Part shown: positions 30,782 to 43,005 of the stretch, in pieces
Numbering within the stretch: the stretch's first letter is position 1
Layout: every line of letters begins with the position of its first letter
Source of the DNA: Holtermannia corniformis
Lineage: Eukaryota > Basidiomycota > Tremellomycetes > Holtermanniales
Direction of reading: 5' to 3'
DNA: 64,000 nt
Assembly: GCA_001599935.1 (NCBI GenBank)
Contig: BCIJ01000011.1
Span: forward strand, 142,039 to 206,038
Translations under genes and position numbers: made by a program
Notes under the pieces: model-generated
What the model saw: the letters and a program-made list of their open reading frames with translations, nothing else
Databases searched by the model: none
Told to the model about the DNA's origin: nothing

Positions 30782-33695
30782 TCACTTCTTGCGCGGTCGT
30801 ATCGACGGCGTCATGAGCTGCGACGCGTCCTTCGGAACATTGTGGAACCACATCGTCCCGGGAGGCTTGCCTGGCTTGGGATGCAGGCCGTGCGGGAATG
30901 GTATCAAGGCTGGGCGCGAAGGTCCGCTCTTGGTGAGGAAAAAGTTGGGTACGGTGTTGGGTTCGGGTTCGGGAACCCCTGCAAAGGCCACAGATGGCTT
31001 TTTCAATGCCGATTTGAGAGGTTTGGCAGAGCTCGAGGATGCAGACGGAGGTTCAGCTGCGGTCCCTGCTGTTGCGGCGTTGCTGGTGACGCTCGCTTGA
31101 TCGTCTTCCGCCAACTTGTTTTGCGTTGCCGAGACGCCAAGTGCAGAAGCTGCCGTGTCCTCCTTCTGTCTCGTAGCCGCCTTCTTGGCCATGTACTCTC
31201 TCATGGCAGCCTCCTTTGCTTTCGCCTTCGCCTTCGCCCGCTCAATCTCGCTGTCCACCTCTTGGGTCCCCAGATCTGTCTCCATACGATTTGGTCGTGC
31301 AGACCTGGTCTGAGTGTCATGCTGATATGGCAGCTCGCTCGGCGTGGCATCATCACTCTGGCTCGGGAAGGCTTGATCCCCACTGCGAAGAGCGATGTCT
31401 GCACCGGCGCCTGTCTTTGGTCCGTCAGATGAGTCTTCCGATCGTTCTTTTATGAGCGCTTCTTTCTCCGCCTTCTTGCGAGCCATGTATGCGCGCATTG
31501 CCTCTTCCTTGGCTTTCGCGCGTTGGTCCCCGTCATTTTCAGAAGAGTATTTTTGCTTCGGCGCACTAGCAACGCCAGGCTCGGTTGCAGATCGTCTCTC
31601 CTGTTTCTCAGCCATGTACGCCTCCATCGCCTTTTTCTTCGCCCGCGCGAGAGCCTCAGCTTCCGCGCGGGTACGCTCCGCTTCGCCATCGTTGACGTCT
31701 GCATTGGCTGTTGATTCTTCGGCCGCCGCTGCCGTCGCCTTCTTCTTGGCCATATATTCACGCATTGCTGCCTCCTTGTCTTCACGGCTCTGGGCACCGC
31801 CTGTCGCTGCGGACGACGCAAGCTCGTTGGACTTTGTAAGCCCGGCAGCTTTCTTGGCCATGTACTCGCGCATCGCTTCCTCCTTTGCTGCGCGGCGCTT
31901 GGCGTCCTTCTCTGTGACAGGCGCTTTTCCAGTGCTGGCACCTTCAGATGATTTCTGAGCCGTGTATGCGCGCAACGCCCCATCCTTCATTTGCGCGCGC
32001 GCGCGGTCGGTGTTTGCATCTTTGTCGCGCGGATCGTCGGCACTCCCATCCTCTGGGGCATCTTCGACTGTAGTACGACGGCTGCGCGACACATGCCCGT
32101 CCCGCTCATCCTGGCCGTCAGCCATGACGATTTTCGTCACGCTTCTTGATGCTGGTGTGCTTCCTTCGCCTGCAGATGGGGCTTGCTCGGATATTTCCTG
32201 CCGTGCAGAGTCATTGGCATGCCCGTGCTTGATCTCGCGTTCTTCATCATTCGCCCCTGGCTTTGGTACTGGATCTGCCGTGGCGTCCGAGACCGTGCTT
32301 CTGGATGTGTCGTGCTTGACCACTGCTTTGGTTGCTGCTTTTTTTGCCATATATGCACGCATTGCCTCCTCCTTTCTCTGAGCGCGTTCTTCGGGTGTCT
32401 CGCCACCCCTGTCGTTCCCATTCGAAAGTGGCGTCGGGTCTCCATTCGGCACATCGCTGACGGTGCGGAGGTCGCGCTTGCCCTGTTCGTCTTCCGCACC
32501 ATCCAACGGGCCGGCATTTTTGGCAGCAGCTTTTCTCGCCATGTACAGCCGTAACGCCTCTTCCTTGCGCCTAGCACGTTCCTCGGGTGTTTCCTCTTGA
32601 CTGCGAGAGGTAACCTGATTGTTCTCGGCACTCGAACGCGCGCTCTCTCGTGCCTCTTTCTCGGAATACAGGCGCATCGCCTCCTGCTTTCGTTTCTCCG
32701 TGTCTTGAGCTTCTGTCTCCTTGGGTAGCGCAGTGGGCTCCTCTGCCTTAACATCACCGCGCTGAGTCTCTGCTAGTGCCAGCAGACGTTTCTTTTCGGC
32801 TCGTTTAGCCAGATACGCCTGTAATCGAGCTTCTTCCTCCGCATTTCGCGGTTGTGGCAGCGTCCCTGATGTATCAGCCGAGCGGCTCGACGACCGCTCT
32901 TTGGGTGCTTGGTTATCTTGGCTTGCAATGCAAGAGGGACCAATCCCGGTCTTGGCGACCTGAGCTTTGAGCAGCATCTCGCGCTTTTCCATCTGACGGC
33001 GGTGGAGCCTTTCCAGCTTCTCTGCGTCGGTCAACTCCCGCGTCTGTCGTTGGAGAGGGACTTCGTCTGCCAGCTCTTCGTCCATCTTTTGCTTTCCTTT
33101 GTCGATTGGTACCTCTTGGGATTCGGGTGTGTCATCAGCCCTAGTGGCTGGCGGCCTCATCGTGGCCGTTGCTGGGGTGTCGCGCGTGCTAGTCGCGGAG
33201 GGTACGGCAGTCTCAGGTCTCTCCATCCTCGGTGCAAACTGGGGTTCATCCGGCGTCTGCACAGACTGCATTTGCGACGTGATGACCTCGCGGAGTCTCG
33301 CAAGGCCGACGGACGCTAGCAGCAAAAGTCCCTTGATGAGATCGCGCGCTGAGTCCGCTACGCCCTGTAACTGCTCGCCTGACATTGCTCCTGATAGCAG
33401 TCCCAAGGCAATGGCAGCAAAAGCCATCACCACTGTACCAAGACTGATGTCAGGGAGAAACGCGGTCATCTCTTGGGGTGAGGGCGCTTGAAGGACTGCA
33501 TATGTCGTTGGATCGAAGATCAACCTCTGAATGAGCACACTTACCAAGGTGCATCAAGAATGCCGCCGTGATCAGCTGCTCGGGTAGACCAAAGACACTG
33601 GTAGAGCTGTCAGTGCGCCATTGAAGTGCTGGCTTCAGATCCCCTCACCGATTCGGCCTTACAAAGTCGCGCGTAGCATTGAAGAGGCGTCCCAT
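30782..33695 (-). CDS. Membrane-anchored protein with about ten YMAKK-type repeats
   Basis: Exon 1 (ATG at 33695, MGRLFNATRDFVRPNR) and a short exon 2 (VFGLPEQLITAAFLMHL) splice to a long exon that runs to 30782. The start of the long exon carries one clear hydrophobic segment (TVVMAFAAIALGLLSGAM) and an amphipathic one (DLIKGLLLLASVGLARL). The remaining 750 residues are highly charged and contain about ten copies of a helical unit of consensus KEEAMREYMAKKAA, with spacing of 40-70 residues (for example LRLYMARKAAAK, MRAYMAKKAATK, MREYMAKKKAT, MEAYMAEKQE, LQAYLAKRAEKK). The C-terminus is conserved-looking and non-repetitive (FAGVPEPEPNTVPNFFL, KPPGTMWFHNVPKDASQL). The units should form short separated helices on a disordered arm. 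I recognise no family. Binding to a multivalent partner or cytoskeletal element is a speculation. Confidence 0.7.
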
Positions 33696-33841
33696 GTTTG
33701 GACAGCTTTACACCTCTAAGGTTCGCTTTGTACTGTACGCTCCCGGCCAGAGCGTCGGATAAGGACAACGGTGAAAGGTAGCCGAGACAAAGGAGTCACT
33801 GCAAGTTCATGGACGACCTGTATGCGATACATTCGTAAATT

Positions 33842-35250
33842 TCATATCCATCCGTGTACTTGCCGACCCTGCATGTCGGGTTGCAAGACCGATGAAGGTG
33901 CTGGTGACGACAATTCGCCAGTGGCCGAATCGTCGGACATGGCAATCGACTTTTCTCGTTGCGCTACTCGCGGCACGTATGGATAGAAGGCTTGCGACAC
34001 TATAGCCTGCTGTCCGCTCGTTCGTGTAGTCTTAATGGCCGCGCTTGTGCGTTGCCTAGTCATTTCGGGGGCTTCATCGCCAGCACCGAAGTCCAATGTA
34101 GAGGCATTGCTCTGTCGTTGATTCAGTCAGCGGCGTCAAGCTTGGCGACCCAAGAACCCACTAATCGAACACGTTGTCGATGGCCGCGCTTTCGCCGACG
34201 GACAACGAAAATGAGGCCTCCAAGTGCGACAAACAGGGCCACGCATGCTATAATAGCGCCAACGAGTGCGCCAACGTCTGTTGATGAGCACAAGCTTTTG
34301 GTGCAGCGACGACATACTGATTGCTGACGTGTTCGCATCAGTTTGCGTCCCAGTTCCGCTGTTGCCTCCAGTCTCGCTCCCTGTCCGGATATCAGATGAG
34401 GAACTAACATTGGGTGGCAAACCCACCTGTATGAGGGGGCGTTGTGGATAGCCCAGCGCTTGCTGAGCTTATTGAGTCGGAGATTGAAACCCATGAGGGA
34501 TGGGCTGCAGGCGTTGCACTGTGTATGCTGTTGCTTAGCGAAGGAGTCGATTCTTGGGAGGCTGATGCTCTTGATCTACGCGGTCATGGTGAGGCTCGTG
34601 ATGGGACCGGCTTTCAGCACCCACTGGCTAGCAGGAGAACTTGACTGATCCAACGTCGAGCTGTCTGAGCTTGCGGTCGTGACCGAAGATGTTCCACCGC
34701 GATTTGAGCTGCTTATCGCAGTCGCGGTGCGTCTTGACGTCGTCAGGGGTGGCGATGTTGACGTTGAAGCTGATGCTACTGGCGTCGCAGATTGCACTGC
34801 CGCACTGGAGGAACACCCCTGCGCTTGATAACGATCAATGGTGACCGCTGAGTGCGTCGTAGGTCTCACCAATGACATGTGGTTCCGAATACTGCTGGTT
34901 CCCAGTACCGTCTTGTACTACGAACGTGACATCTAGTCCGGCCTCTAGCGAGACCGTCCAGTCCAGAGAAGTTGAAGTGAAAACCCCAAAGTTGTGACTT
35001 GGATGGTCTATCAGAAGAACGCTATTCCGGTGTTGCCGTGCTACGCACATATTTGGGGCATTGTTGACACCACTTTCAATGGTCCATACATGGAATGGGC
35101 TAGTGCCGGACCACTCGATAGTGCTGACTTGACACTGAAGGGGCTGTGAGGGTGAGTTCATCGGCAAGAGCCAGAACCCACCTCCGCCAGATTGGTAGAC
35201 TCGATGTGTGTTTCAGCAGTTTTTTGTCGAATGTCTCTTCTGCTTGTCAT
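33842..35250 (-). CDS. Single-pass surface protein with small extracellular beta-domain
   Basis: The extracellular part reads PLQCQVSTIEWSGTSPFHVW, then TSTSLDWTVSLEAGLDVTFV and VQDGTGNQQYSEPHVIG. This is the Q-C-x-P-v-T-I-x-W-x-G-x-P-Y ... W-x-V-d-x-x-x-G domain widespread in fungal secreted and membrane proteins. A Ser/Thr-rich, probably O-glycosylated stalk follows (SSAAVQSATPVASASTSTS), then one membrane helix (ALVGAIIACVALFVALGGLI) with a stop-transfer basic cluster (RRRKRGHRQR). A spliced exon adds a cytoplasmic tail ending MQGRQVHGWI at 33842. Introns near 34815-34860, 34270-34312 and 34100-34150 have good signals. The N-terminus is unsure: an ATG at 35250 joins the domain through an intron but has no signal peptide, so a first exon may be missed. 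Function unknown; wall sensing is possible by architecture. Confidence 0.6.
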
Positions 35251-35478
35251 TGTCGAAGTCATTCACCGGGATGTAAGACAAGACAAAGCTTTCGCTTGGG
35301 ATGAACCGCATGGACCCCACTGATCATTCTCACGGTTTCTGAGCTAGACCATCGCACAAAGGTGGCGAAAGGAGGCTATGTCCCCGATGATCGTGTCGAT
35401 TGAAGGATGCCGCCCGCGCGGATAAATAGTTCAATGCTATGCAATGCCATGGAATGCTACTTATACAGTGGTGGTGCT

Positions 35479-38400
35479 TCAAACGGAAGTACAACATGAC
35501 GTGTCGTTCATCGCTTGCCAGTCGTCATTTGGTGAATTTGCTGCTTGATGCCAGTAGAGCCATGCGGTGGTTGAGCGTTGTTGGATTTCTGTCTGCGTTA
35601 GCCACTTGAACCAAGTTAGGATCTTGTCACCCACTTTCTTCTTTTTGGGCCGGAACAGCACGTCCGCGTCGTTCTTCGGCGGTGGAGGTGGATGGGGCGG
35701 TTTGCCGGGAGGCGGAGGAGGTTTGATTGGATGACTCTGCAAAGGTTTTGAAGCTTCGACCGCTGTTGGAGCTTCGAGTGGCGAAGCTGCACGCTTGCGA
35801 GGGTCGGCTGCGCCATTGGCATCTGTTTGGCTGATGACTTTGACTTCTAAAGAAGTGCCAGCCTTTGACGAGCTTGCCGCGGCGTCTCGCTTTGCTGCAG
35901 CTGCAAAGGCCTTTGGCGGCAGCATAGCCTCGGGAGTTTGCGGTACGGGTGGCTTGACCTTCTTTTGACGAGCCGCCTTGGGCTCGGTGGGTGGAATTTT
36001 TTGAGGCGAAACGGTGCGAGGCGCGAAAGTCGAGGCATTATGCTACAGCCCTCATTCAGCAAATGTTCCGCGCACGCAAGCCCAGCGTACGTTGATCAGA
36101 TACCCTCTGGTCCGGGCGTCGCCAACAATCGTCTTCCAGCGGTTGTCGCTACGTTCCAATGTGGCTGCGTTACCGATGATGAAAAGCGAGCTCTTGGCTC
36201 GAGTCAATGCAACGTTCATGCGACGCTCGTCCTTGAGGAAACCAATCGTGCGTAGATTCGGACCTGAGCGCACACATGAAAGGATGATGATGTCCTTTTC
36301 TTGTCCTTGAAAGCCATCGACAGTCTGGAAGCTACGAATGTAAGCCACATAGCATACACTGGATCACCGGCCTCACTCGATGCGGGTGAGAATGCTTTCG
36401 CCAAACGCTCTCGAAAAAGCTCTCTTGAGCTCTAGCAACTGGTCCTTGTACATGGTGATTACCCCGATCCTTTGATCCAGATTGACTTTGAGCCCGAATT
36501 CCTGCTCGAGGCGTCGGAAAAGATCAACAGCAACGAGGGCTTCGGCGGGGTTCTTCGTCGAAGTGCCTGAGCCCTGCATTTCTTGACCCTCCACGTTGAA
36601 AAAGCGGTAGGGGCCGAATGCCGCATCTGAGTGCCAGAGCGCAGCCGTCTTTCTGGCCATATCGGGTCCATCGAGAAGCTGCGAGTTGTAGAAAACTTTT
36701 GATGGAAGTTGAGAAATCTCTGGGTGCATACGATACTGGATGCTGCAAGGAATCAGTACATATCCGCGTAGAGCAGTGTCTCCGCACCTCAGGAGGTGGA
36801 CGCTATTTGGTCGTTGCTCTGCGATGCGCACAAACAGACTTTGGTTGTAGCCGAGGTCTTGAGCTTCCGGACTCAACACTGTAGGGGGCAGTTGCTTGGG
36901 ATCTATGGAGAACTTTAGCTGTAGCCACAGATCGACTCGAGACTCACCTCCGACCATGATGCAGCGCGTGCAACGATATTTCAACGGAATCAATGTGCTG
37001 ATCTCAATGGCTTGTGCGGCTTCGTCAATGATGACCGTGCCAAAGTCAAACGAAGCGATCGAATCCTGACCTGCACCGGACAAGGTGCAACAGATGATGT
37101 CGGCATCGGCAAGAATCTTCTCGCGCGCTGCGCGCCGCGCACCATCGAGATGCCGTGTAGCGGCCCTCGCCTCGTCCTTGGCTTTGGTAAAGGCTTGACC
37201 AAGTGTGATACGTTTTGCTCGCAGTGCATGCAGCTCCGACTCGAGAGCCTGGCGTTTGGCGTCGTTGTCCTTGACGCGGTTCAACTCTGCGGTCTTTGCT
37301 TCACTTTGTTGTTTGATAGCATCGAGATCTTGCTGGATCCTGCCTGCGTCTGAAATTCCTCCGCTTGTCTTGGCTAGATCCGCATTGACCTTTTCCTCGA
37401 CGAGGTAATCAAGCGCAATATCCTTCGCAGCCACATTGACAGTGTTATCGTGACCAATGCGGATGATATTGGGTTTGATGAGCTCGCCGTTCGAACCAAG
37501 CACACCGTCCTTCAAACGCTTGGCGACTTCATCGATAGCTGCGTTGGATGGCGCACAGACAAGCAACTTCTGCTTCGTAGGTTTCTCGTTGCGACTAGTC
37601 CCGATTGGCGTAGACCGCTCTGAGAGAAACTTGCCGACGAGTCCGCTGATAGTTTTGGTCTTACCAGTACCGGGAGGGCTGTGAATCTTCAGCTCAGCTG
37701 ATCTCGCAGTCCGACTTCGTAATCACCCTTGGATGAGGACAAAGCCCTCCGACTTCATGGCGCCGATGATCGCCTTGGCCTGCGGTTCGTTTACATTGTG
37801 CGCGTCCATCGCGTCACTGATCGCTCGGGCCGAGAACGTCGGCATATCGGCGCAGTGAGCGTTGATAATGTCGCGCGCGAGCTTGTCCTCATAGTATGGT
37901 GAACCTCTCAAGGCAGCGTACTCCCGCGTGGCCGTGCCGAGTCTACACGATCAGCACAGCCGCCTCCCGCACAATCAACGTACGAAAAAGCCTTGCGCAT
38001 CTGCCATTTCGACCTGACTGACAGCCCAGAGACATCGCACGCGGAGTGCACCCGAATTGTCATGTTGACCTCTTTGAATTTGCGCCGAAAGAGCTGCACT
38101 TTTGCAAACAGAGCGCCACCTGCGCCTATGCGACGAAGGACGAGAATGTCTGTCTCGTTCGCCCTCCAGGTGTGGGGCACGTCGCCTGCCATGGTGAGTT
38201 CAAGGTCAATGTACTCATCAACATAAAAGCGATTTGACACTTCGACATTGATCGCCACATCGGGAAAATCGCGTTCCTTTTGATACGATGCCCACTGTTC
38301 TTGGACGAAGAGCGGCAGCATGACAGCTTCGTACGAGGCGAAATCCTGGAACTTGCGCGGCACTCTTGTCATTGGTGACAGTGCGTGTTGTCGGTTCAGC

Positions 38401-41400
38401 TTTGGACACTGCGGCGCCAAGGAGCCTGAGAAGTCCGGATCCCACGTAAGGATATGTCTGTGTAGGCCTCCGAGTTCAGGACGAAGCCTTAGGCGAGTTC
38501 GGTGCGCATTCTGCCGTTGCTCGCCGCGAACTGTAAGGTTGGGCACCTGTATGCTCTGCAATACCTTGACCTGGCGTTTCTCGATAAGTGGTCGAGCGGG
38601 TGACTTTTGCACCTTGGCAAGTGCCGCCATTGGATGCGAATCGTCGTCTGATGAGTCGGATGCACTCGAGCCCGAATCGACAGCTGCGGTAGGTCGAGGA
38701 GGGTCTTTCCGTACAATCCCCGTCGGTGCAACGACTTTGTTCGGCACGATGGGCGCCGCGGGTAGTCTTGGAGTCACAACTGGCCCTAGGTTGCGCCTCT
38801 CCACCAAATGAGCGACGTGCTCGCGACGCAATTCCCGCATAGCCTTCGTCTTGAGACCTCCTGTGGCGGACGGAAGCTTGAGCTTGGGCTTGAACACTGG
38901 GTTCTTTTGACCAGGCAATAGCTTCTTGAACATGATGGGCTGTTGTACAGGACGCTTGGGCTTGGGCTGGACACCATTTGCAATCTTGCTGACGGCCTTG
39001 CGCTCGAGGTCGGCCAAGTCTGCGGCTGGAATTTCCTCGAAATAGTCATCGTACGCATCAACATCGATAGGGCTTGGCTGACGCGAGGATGACGCTGACT
39101 TCGAGGACACTGCAGGAGACGCAGTGGCGATCGCCGGCTTGCGGGAGGTTGACGAGCCCTTCATCATTATCTCAAAGGCGTTCTTGGCAGCCACTGGTTT
39201 GACGACTTCAGTCTTAACAGATACTGTGCTGGCGTCTGCCTGCGCAAAGAGATTGCTCGGGCCGGTTGACTTGATGAATTGAACCTCATCGCCGAGGGAG
39301 TCATCGAAGGGTGCGATGAGATCTGACAGCTCGGAGAGCAAGTCATCCGATAACCGTGATCTGAAGGCCTTGCCGTCTCGCCGACAGAATTTATCGATCT
39401 CCTCGATGGTCCACTTGAGATCCGCTGTGATGGAAGTCTTCGAGTTTCTTGATCGATCAATACGCTCTAGGAGCGTTTTGACTAGCTCGAATGTCTGATG
39501 CAGGGTTTCTTGACTGTGGAGCGAATTAGCGGAATTTTAGCTGGACGGGAGACTGACTCTGTGAGGCGCATCCACGAAACGAGATCTCGCAGCACCTTCT
39601 CCAGCTCGCGCACCATCTTTTGGCCCACAACCGACATTTTGGCGGGCGATTCGAGACCATCCACGTGCGCCGCATTGGCATTGCCCAGGGCTGCGGCTTC
39701 GAAGCCCCGCATCCGCTCCGTCATGTGTCGACCGAAGAGAAGAGCATCGCGCATCCAATCCGTCATGACATCGTTTTCGTAAAACGGTGCCCACGCAGCC
39801 GTGCGCTTGAAGACGAGCGCCAGCGACTCGGTCATGAGGCTCCACAGCGACCCAACGCGCTTCATCATGCTTCTCCCGCCGCTGTGATGGGACAAGAAGG
39901 ATTCAGTTTGTAGAAGCGCGGGAAAGGCACCCGACGATGTGCTGAGTGCATCGAGAACGTCGGTGAAACATCGAACCATCCATTTAGCCAGCGAACATGA
40001 TTCGGGTGTCACCTGGGCAACCTCGATGAACGTGCTGAGGAAGGTGGCTAAACCGTCCATTGCCTGGTCTGGCGAGTTGCGCAGCAGGCAACGAAAACAG
40101 TCGGCTCGATCGTCAACATCATCGAAAGAATGTTGGATCAAGCTGATGACGGGGTCGTGAACCTCGCTGGCGGGTGAGAGTAGTAGACGGATGGCTACAC
40201 GAACAGTAGTCGGTTGATCCCACAATTGGCGGATAGCGGTTGGATCGCTGTGCGAGGCGAGGGCTTCGAGAGCTGGAGCAAACGAGTCCCGTGTTGCCTT
40301 GAGCGCTTTGTTGATACTTCGAACCGAAGTGATCCACTGCGGTGTATCGACAGCCGATTCCAACCCTCGGTGATCCCATGCGTTTCCACGATCAAGTAGC
40401 TCGATGTGAGCGAACGGTACGACCGCGCGCATAAACATTGCCACGCCGTCCACATCACGGCTGCTCAGCTCATCGTAAGCTAGCAGCCATAGATTCTGCC
40501 GCACGACCACCGTCGGCAACGATGACAGCTTGACCGCCTCAAAGCCCGGCTTGTTCGCTGCCGCCTTCTTGGCTCGATAGCGCTCCTTGTGAGCAACGGC
40601 AGCTAGATCGTAATGGGTGCGGTCGATGCTGACGCCGTCTGCATGAAAAATCTGCGCAAGTAGATTGCTTGCTGAGGCCCGAGTCGCTAGCCAGGCCGGG
40701 TCGACAGTATATTTTGGCCGCAGTGCAAAGGCCACGATGGTACCAGCATGAATATCGAGGGTGCTGTAGAGTGTTTGGAGGTATACTTCGTTGGCAGCGA
40801 GATCGGTAACGAGGGTGTTGTGCAGTTGACTGAGGGCCTGTCGGTCGTATAAGCATTGTGGAATGATTGTCGCAGCGCGATACTCACGTCCAGACCTGTT
40901 CCGGCTACATTCGCCTTGACAGTCTCGTCGAACCGCACGTGTTGCATGTTTGCAAAGCAGAAGCCGCTCGCTTTGGCAAGTGCCTCGCCAAATACGCCAG
41001 ACACGCTCACGCTCGTCACCTTGCCCTTGCCTTTGTCGCCAGCATTGACTCGAGACGCAGACAATCGCTGTACCGACTGCAGGTATGTACCCAGCCAGGT
41101 GAGGGCTCTAGCATCCAATCGGGTGAGGAGATCTTGCAGCGAGGGGTTGTCTAATAGATCTGACAGCACCACGATTGGCCACTCGGGAGATGGATCGGAC
41201 GCCCAGATGTGTTGTGTGGGTGCCCTTTGAAGTAGAAAGGTAAAGATATCGAGTGCTTTGCGGAACACTGTAGCTGAAGTCAGTCTCTCCCATCAGATTA
41301 CGATACTGACTTACATGGCGATTGCCCACCCAGGAGGCCGGCCAACACGGTCATAACTCCGCGCTCAGAGCTTGCTCTCCAGCCCTCGTACCCACTCTCT

Positions 41401-42356
41401 AATACGCCCTTCTCAATGGTCTCTTGTGTCAGAGCCCCGGATTCGAGGATCAATCGGATGGCCTCCCATCTCAGCTCGGCGCCGTCTTCGTGTCCACCGG
41501 CCGAGCTCATCGCCATGGCTTGCAACTCTGTCCCGATGCCATTGGAGAGCCATTCGGCATATGCGAGTGGTCTCCGTGCGCACCCTGGGAGCTGCGCGAT
41601 CGCCCATGTTCTCAACGTCGATGATGGCGACTGCAATAGATAGACGAGACCAGGAGTGAGACCCGACGACGAAGCGGCAGGTGTTTTGACATCTCCCGAG
41701 CCAGACGGTGTACTTTCAAGTGTTGCCGTGAGAAGGACGGAGATCTCGGGTCGTTGTAGTAGAGAGGGTTCACCAAGGAGCAGTTGGAAGATGGTGGGAC
41801 CGAGGGTAAGAATTGATGGTTGCGTAGTGGAGTAGCTCGATTGGGCTTGGGAAGAGACTGCGAGAAGTATAATGGACGATAGCCAGGCATCTATGGCGTT
41901 GAAGAACTCGAGCTTGGTCTTGGCAGGATAGCGGCTGAGATACCTGAAACAGATTCAGCACACAGCAGTACACGTCAGCTAAAGGACTCACCGAGCGCTG
42001 AGCGTCCTGCGAGCTCCACAGAATCCTCTTGCACAGTGTTCACACCCTTGCAGAACGTGATTGAGCTGTACGATCCAGTCCTTGGCCGTGCCCACGAGAT
42101 CAAACGCAAACAGAAACAGCAGGTATGTCGCGGCCTCGGTGTGGACGTCTGTTGGTGCACGAGAGCAATACCAGTGCTTCGAAGGCCTTGAGCTTCCGTT
42201 GGGTCTCTCGTCATTCGAGTTGGTAGCATACGCGCTGGGATCCGTGAGGAAACCATAAACCGGTATGAGCACATCCTCGCCGGGAGAATCTTGAACCTCT
42301 TCCCGCGACTTGAGCAGCCGTCGGATCGTCTCCGAATTTGGCGTAGGCTGAGTCAT
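35479..42356 (-). CDS. SEN1: Helicase SEN1 (SF1B RNA/DNA helicase)
   Basis: The start at the ATG at 42356 (MTQPTPNSETIRRLL) leads to the conserved HWYCSRAPTDVHTEAATYLL block and a long helical N-terminal domain over many exons (42.3-38 kb). A linker with acidic and basic patches (IDVDAYDDYFEEIP) precedes RVPRKFQDFASYEAVMLPLF and the helicase core. Core motifs are: GSPYYEDKLARDII region, Walker A GPPGTGKT (split by an intron near 37690-37730), VCAPSNAAIDEV (Ia), IIDEAAQAIE (II), GDPKQLPPTVLS (III, split by an intron), SIQYRMHPEISQ (IV), TVDGFQGQEKDIIILS (V) and RRMNVALTRAKSSLFI (VI). The C-terminal tail is Pro-rich (KPPPPPGKPPHPPPPPK) and Lys-rich. Sen1 unwinds R-loops and terminates non-coding RNA polymerase II transcription with Nrd1-Nab3 in yeast. 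About 2000 residues, normal for fungi. The last codons after RPKKKK may be spliced differently. Confidence 0.93.
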
Positions 42357-43005
42357 GATCGACCACAGCCCACTCTGACGCGTCTACGCTTGCCTGCTCC
42401 TGCCTGTAAACTCGTCTGTGCTCGTCTATGCAGTGTCCGTTGGCGGTTGCCACTTAACATTTGCTGCATCCGCGGATCACACGCGGCGACAAGCTTCTAT
42501 GTAGGTGTGTACCATCTCTACACAAGCGACTCTAGCTGGGCAGGCAGCCTTCAAGAGACTAATATGGAGCGAAAGTTGAGATACATACAGTTGCGCTCCA
42601 AACTCAGCCTCAAGACGGCATATGAGCGCTCAACTGCCTTGTACGAAACACGACGTCTGCATTCTGTGCATGGCGGACTCTCCCCGCTCATCTTCCGGCT
42701 TGAAACGTCAATTAAAATGCTTGCCAGCATTTCGCATACGTCCAAAGCCATGATCAACTGGCGATCACCTCATCTGCGCCTCATTGCTTTCCGATGGTTC
42801 CGGCTACATGTTTTTGTTGTGCATTGCGATCCTGACGGATCTCCGCTGCCCTATAAGCAGCGCCGCTACCGTTACACACATCATCGTCACCCTTTCTTCC
42901 ATTCGTTCGAGCCGGCCTTCGGCGTTTCGTCTTCTTCGTCTTCACTATTTTGCTTCGGCCTAGCGCTGCCACATTCATCTTTCGTTTGACTTTACATTCT
43001 TTGCC
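42357..43005. other. Divergent promoter region between SEN1 and the dibasic-site precursor
   Basis: These 649 bp separate two divergent starts. Open frames here do not connect to either gene. A TATAAGC lies near 42854 on the plus strand, about 150 bp upstream of the precursor gene start, and a pyrimidine-rich run (TTCGTCTTCTTCGTCTTC near 42920-42945) precedes that start. Nothing else seen. Confidence 0.4.

Noticed and set aside
31395..31958. Plus-strand Ser/Ala/Phe-rich frame of 187 codons opposite the repeat protein
   Set aside because: It is the antisense shadow of the YMAKK repeats, which explains its own periodicity.
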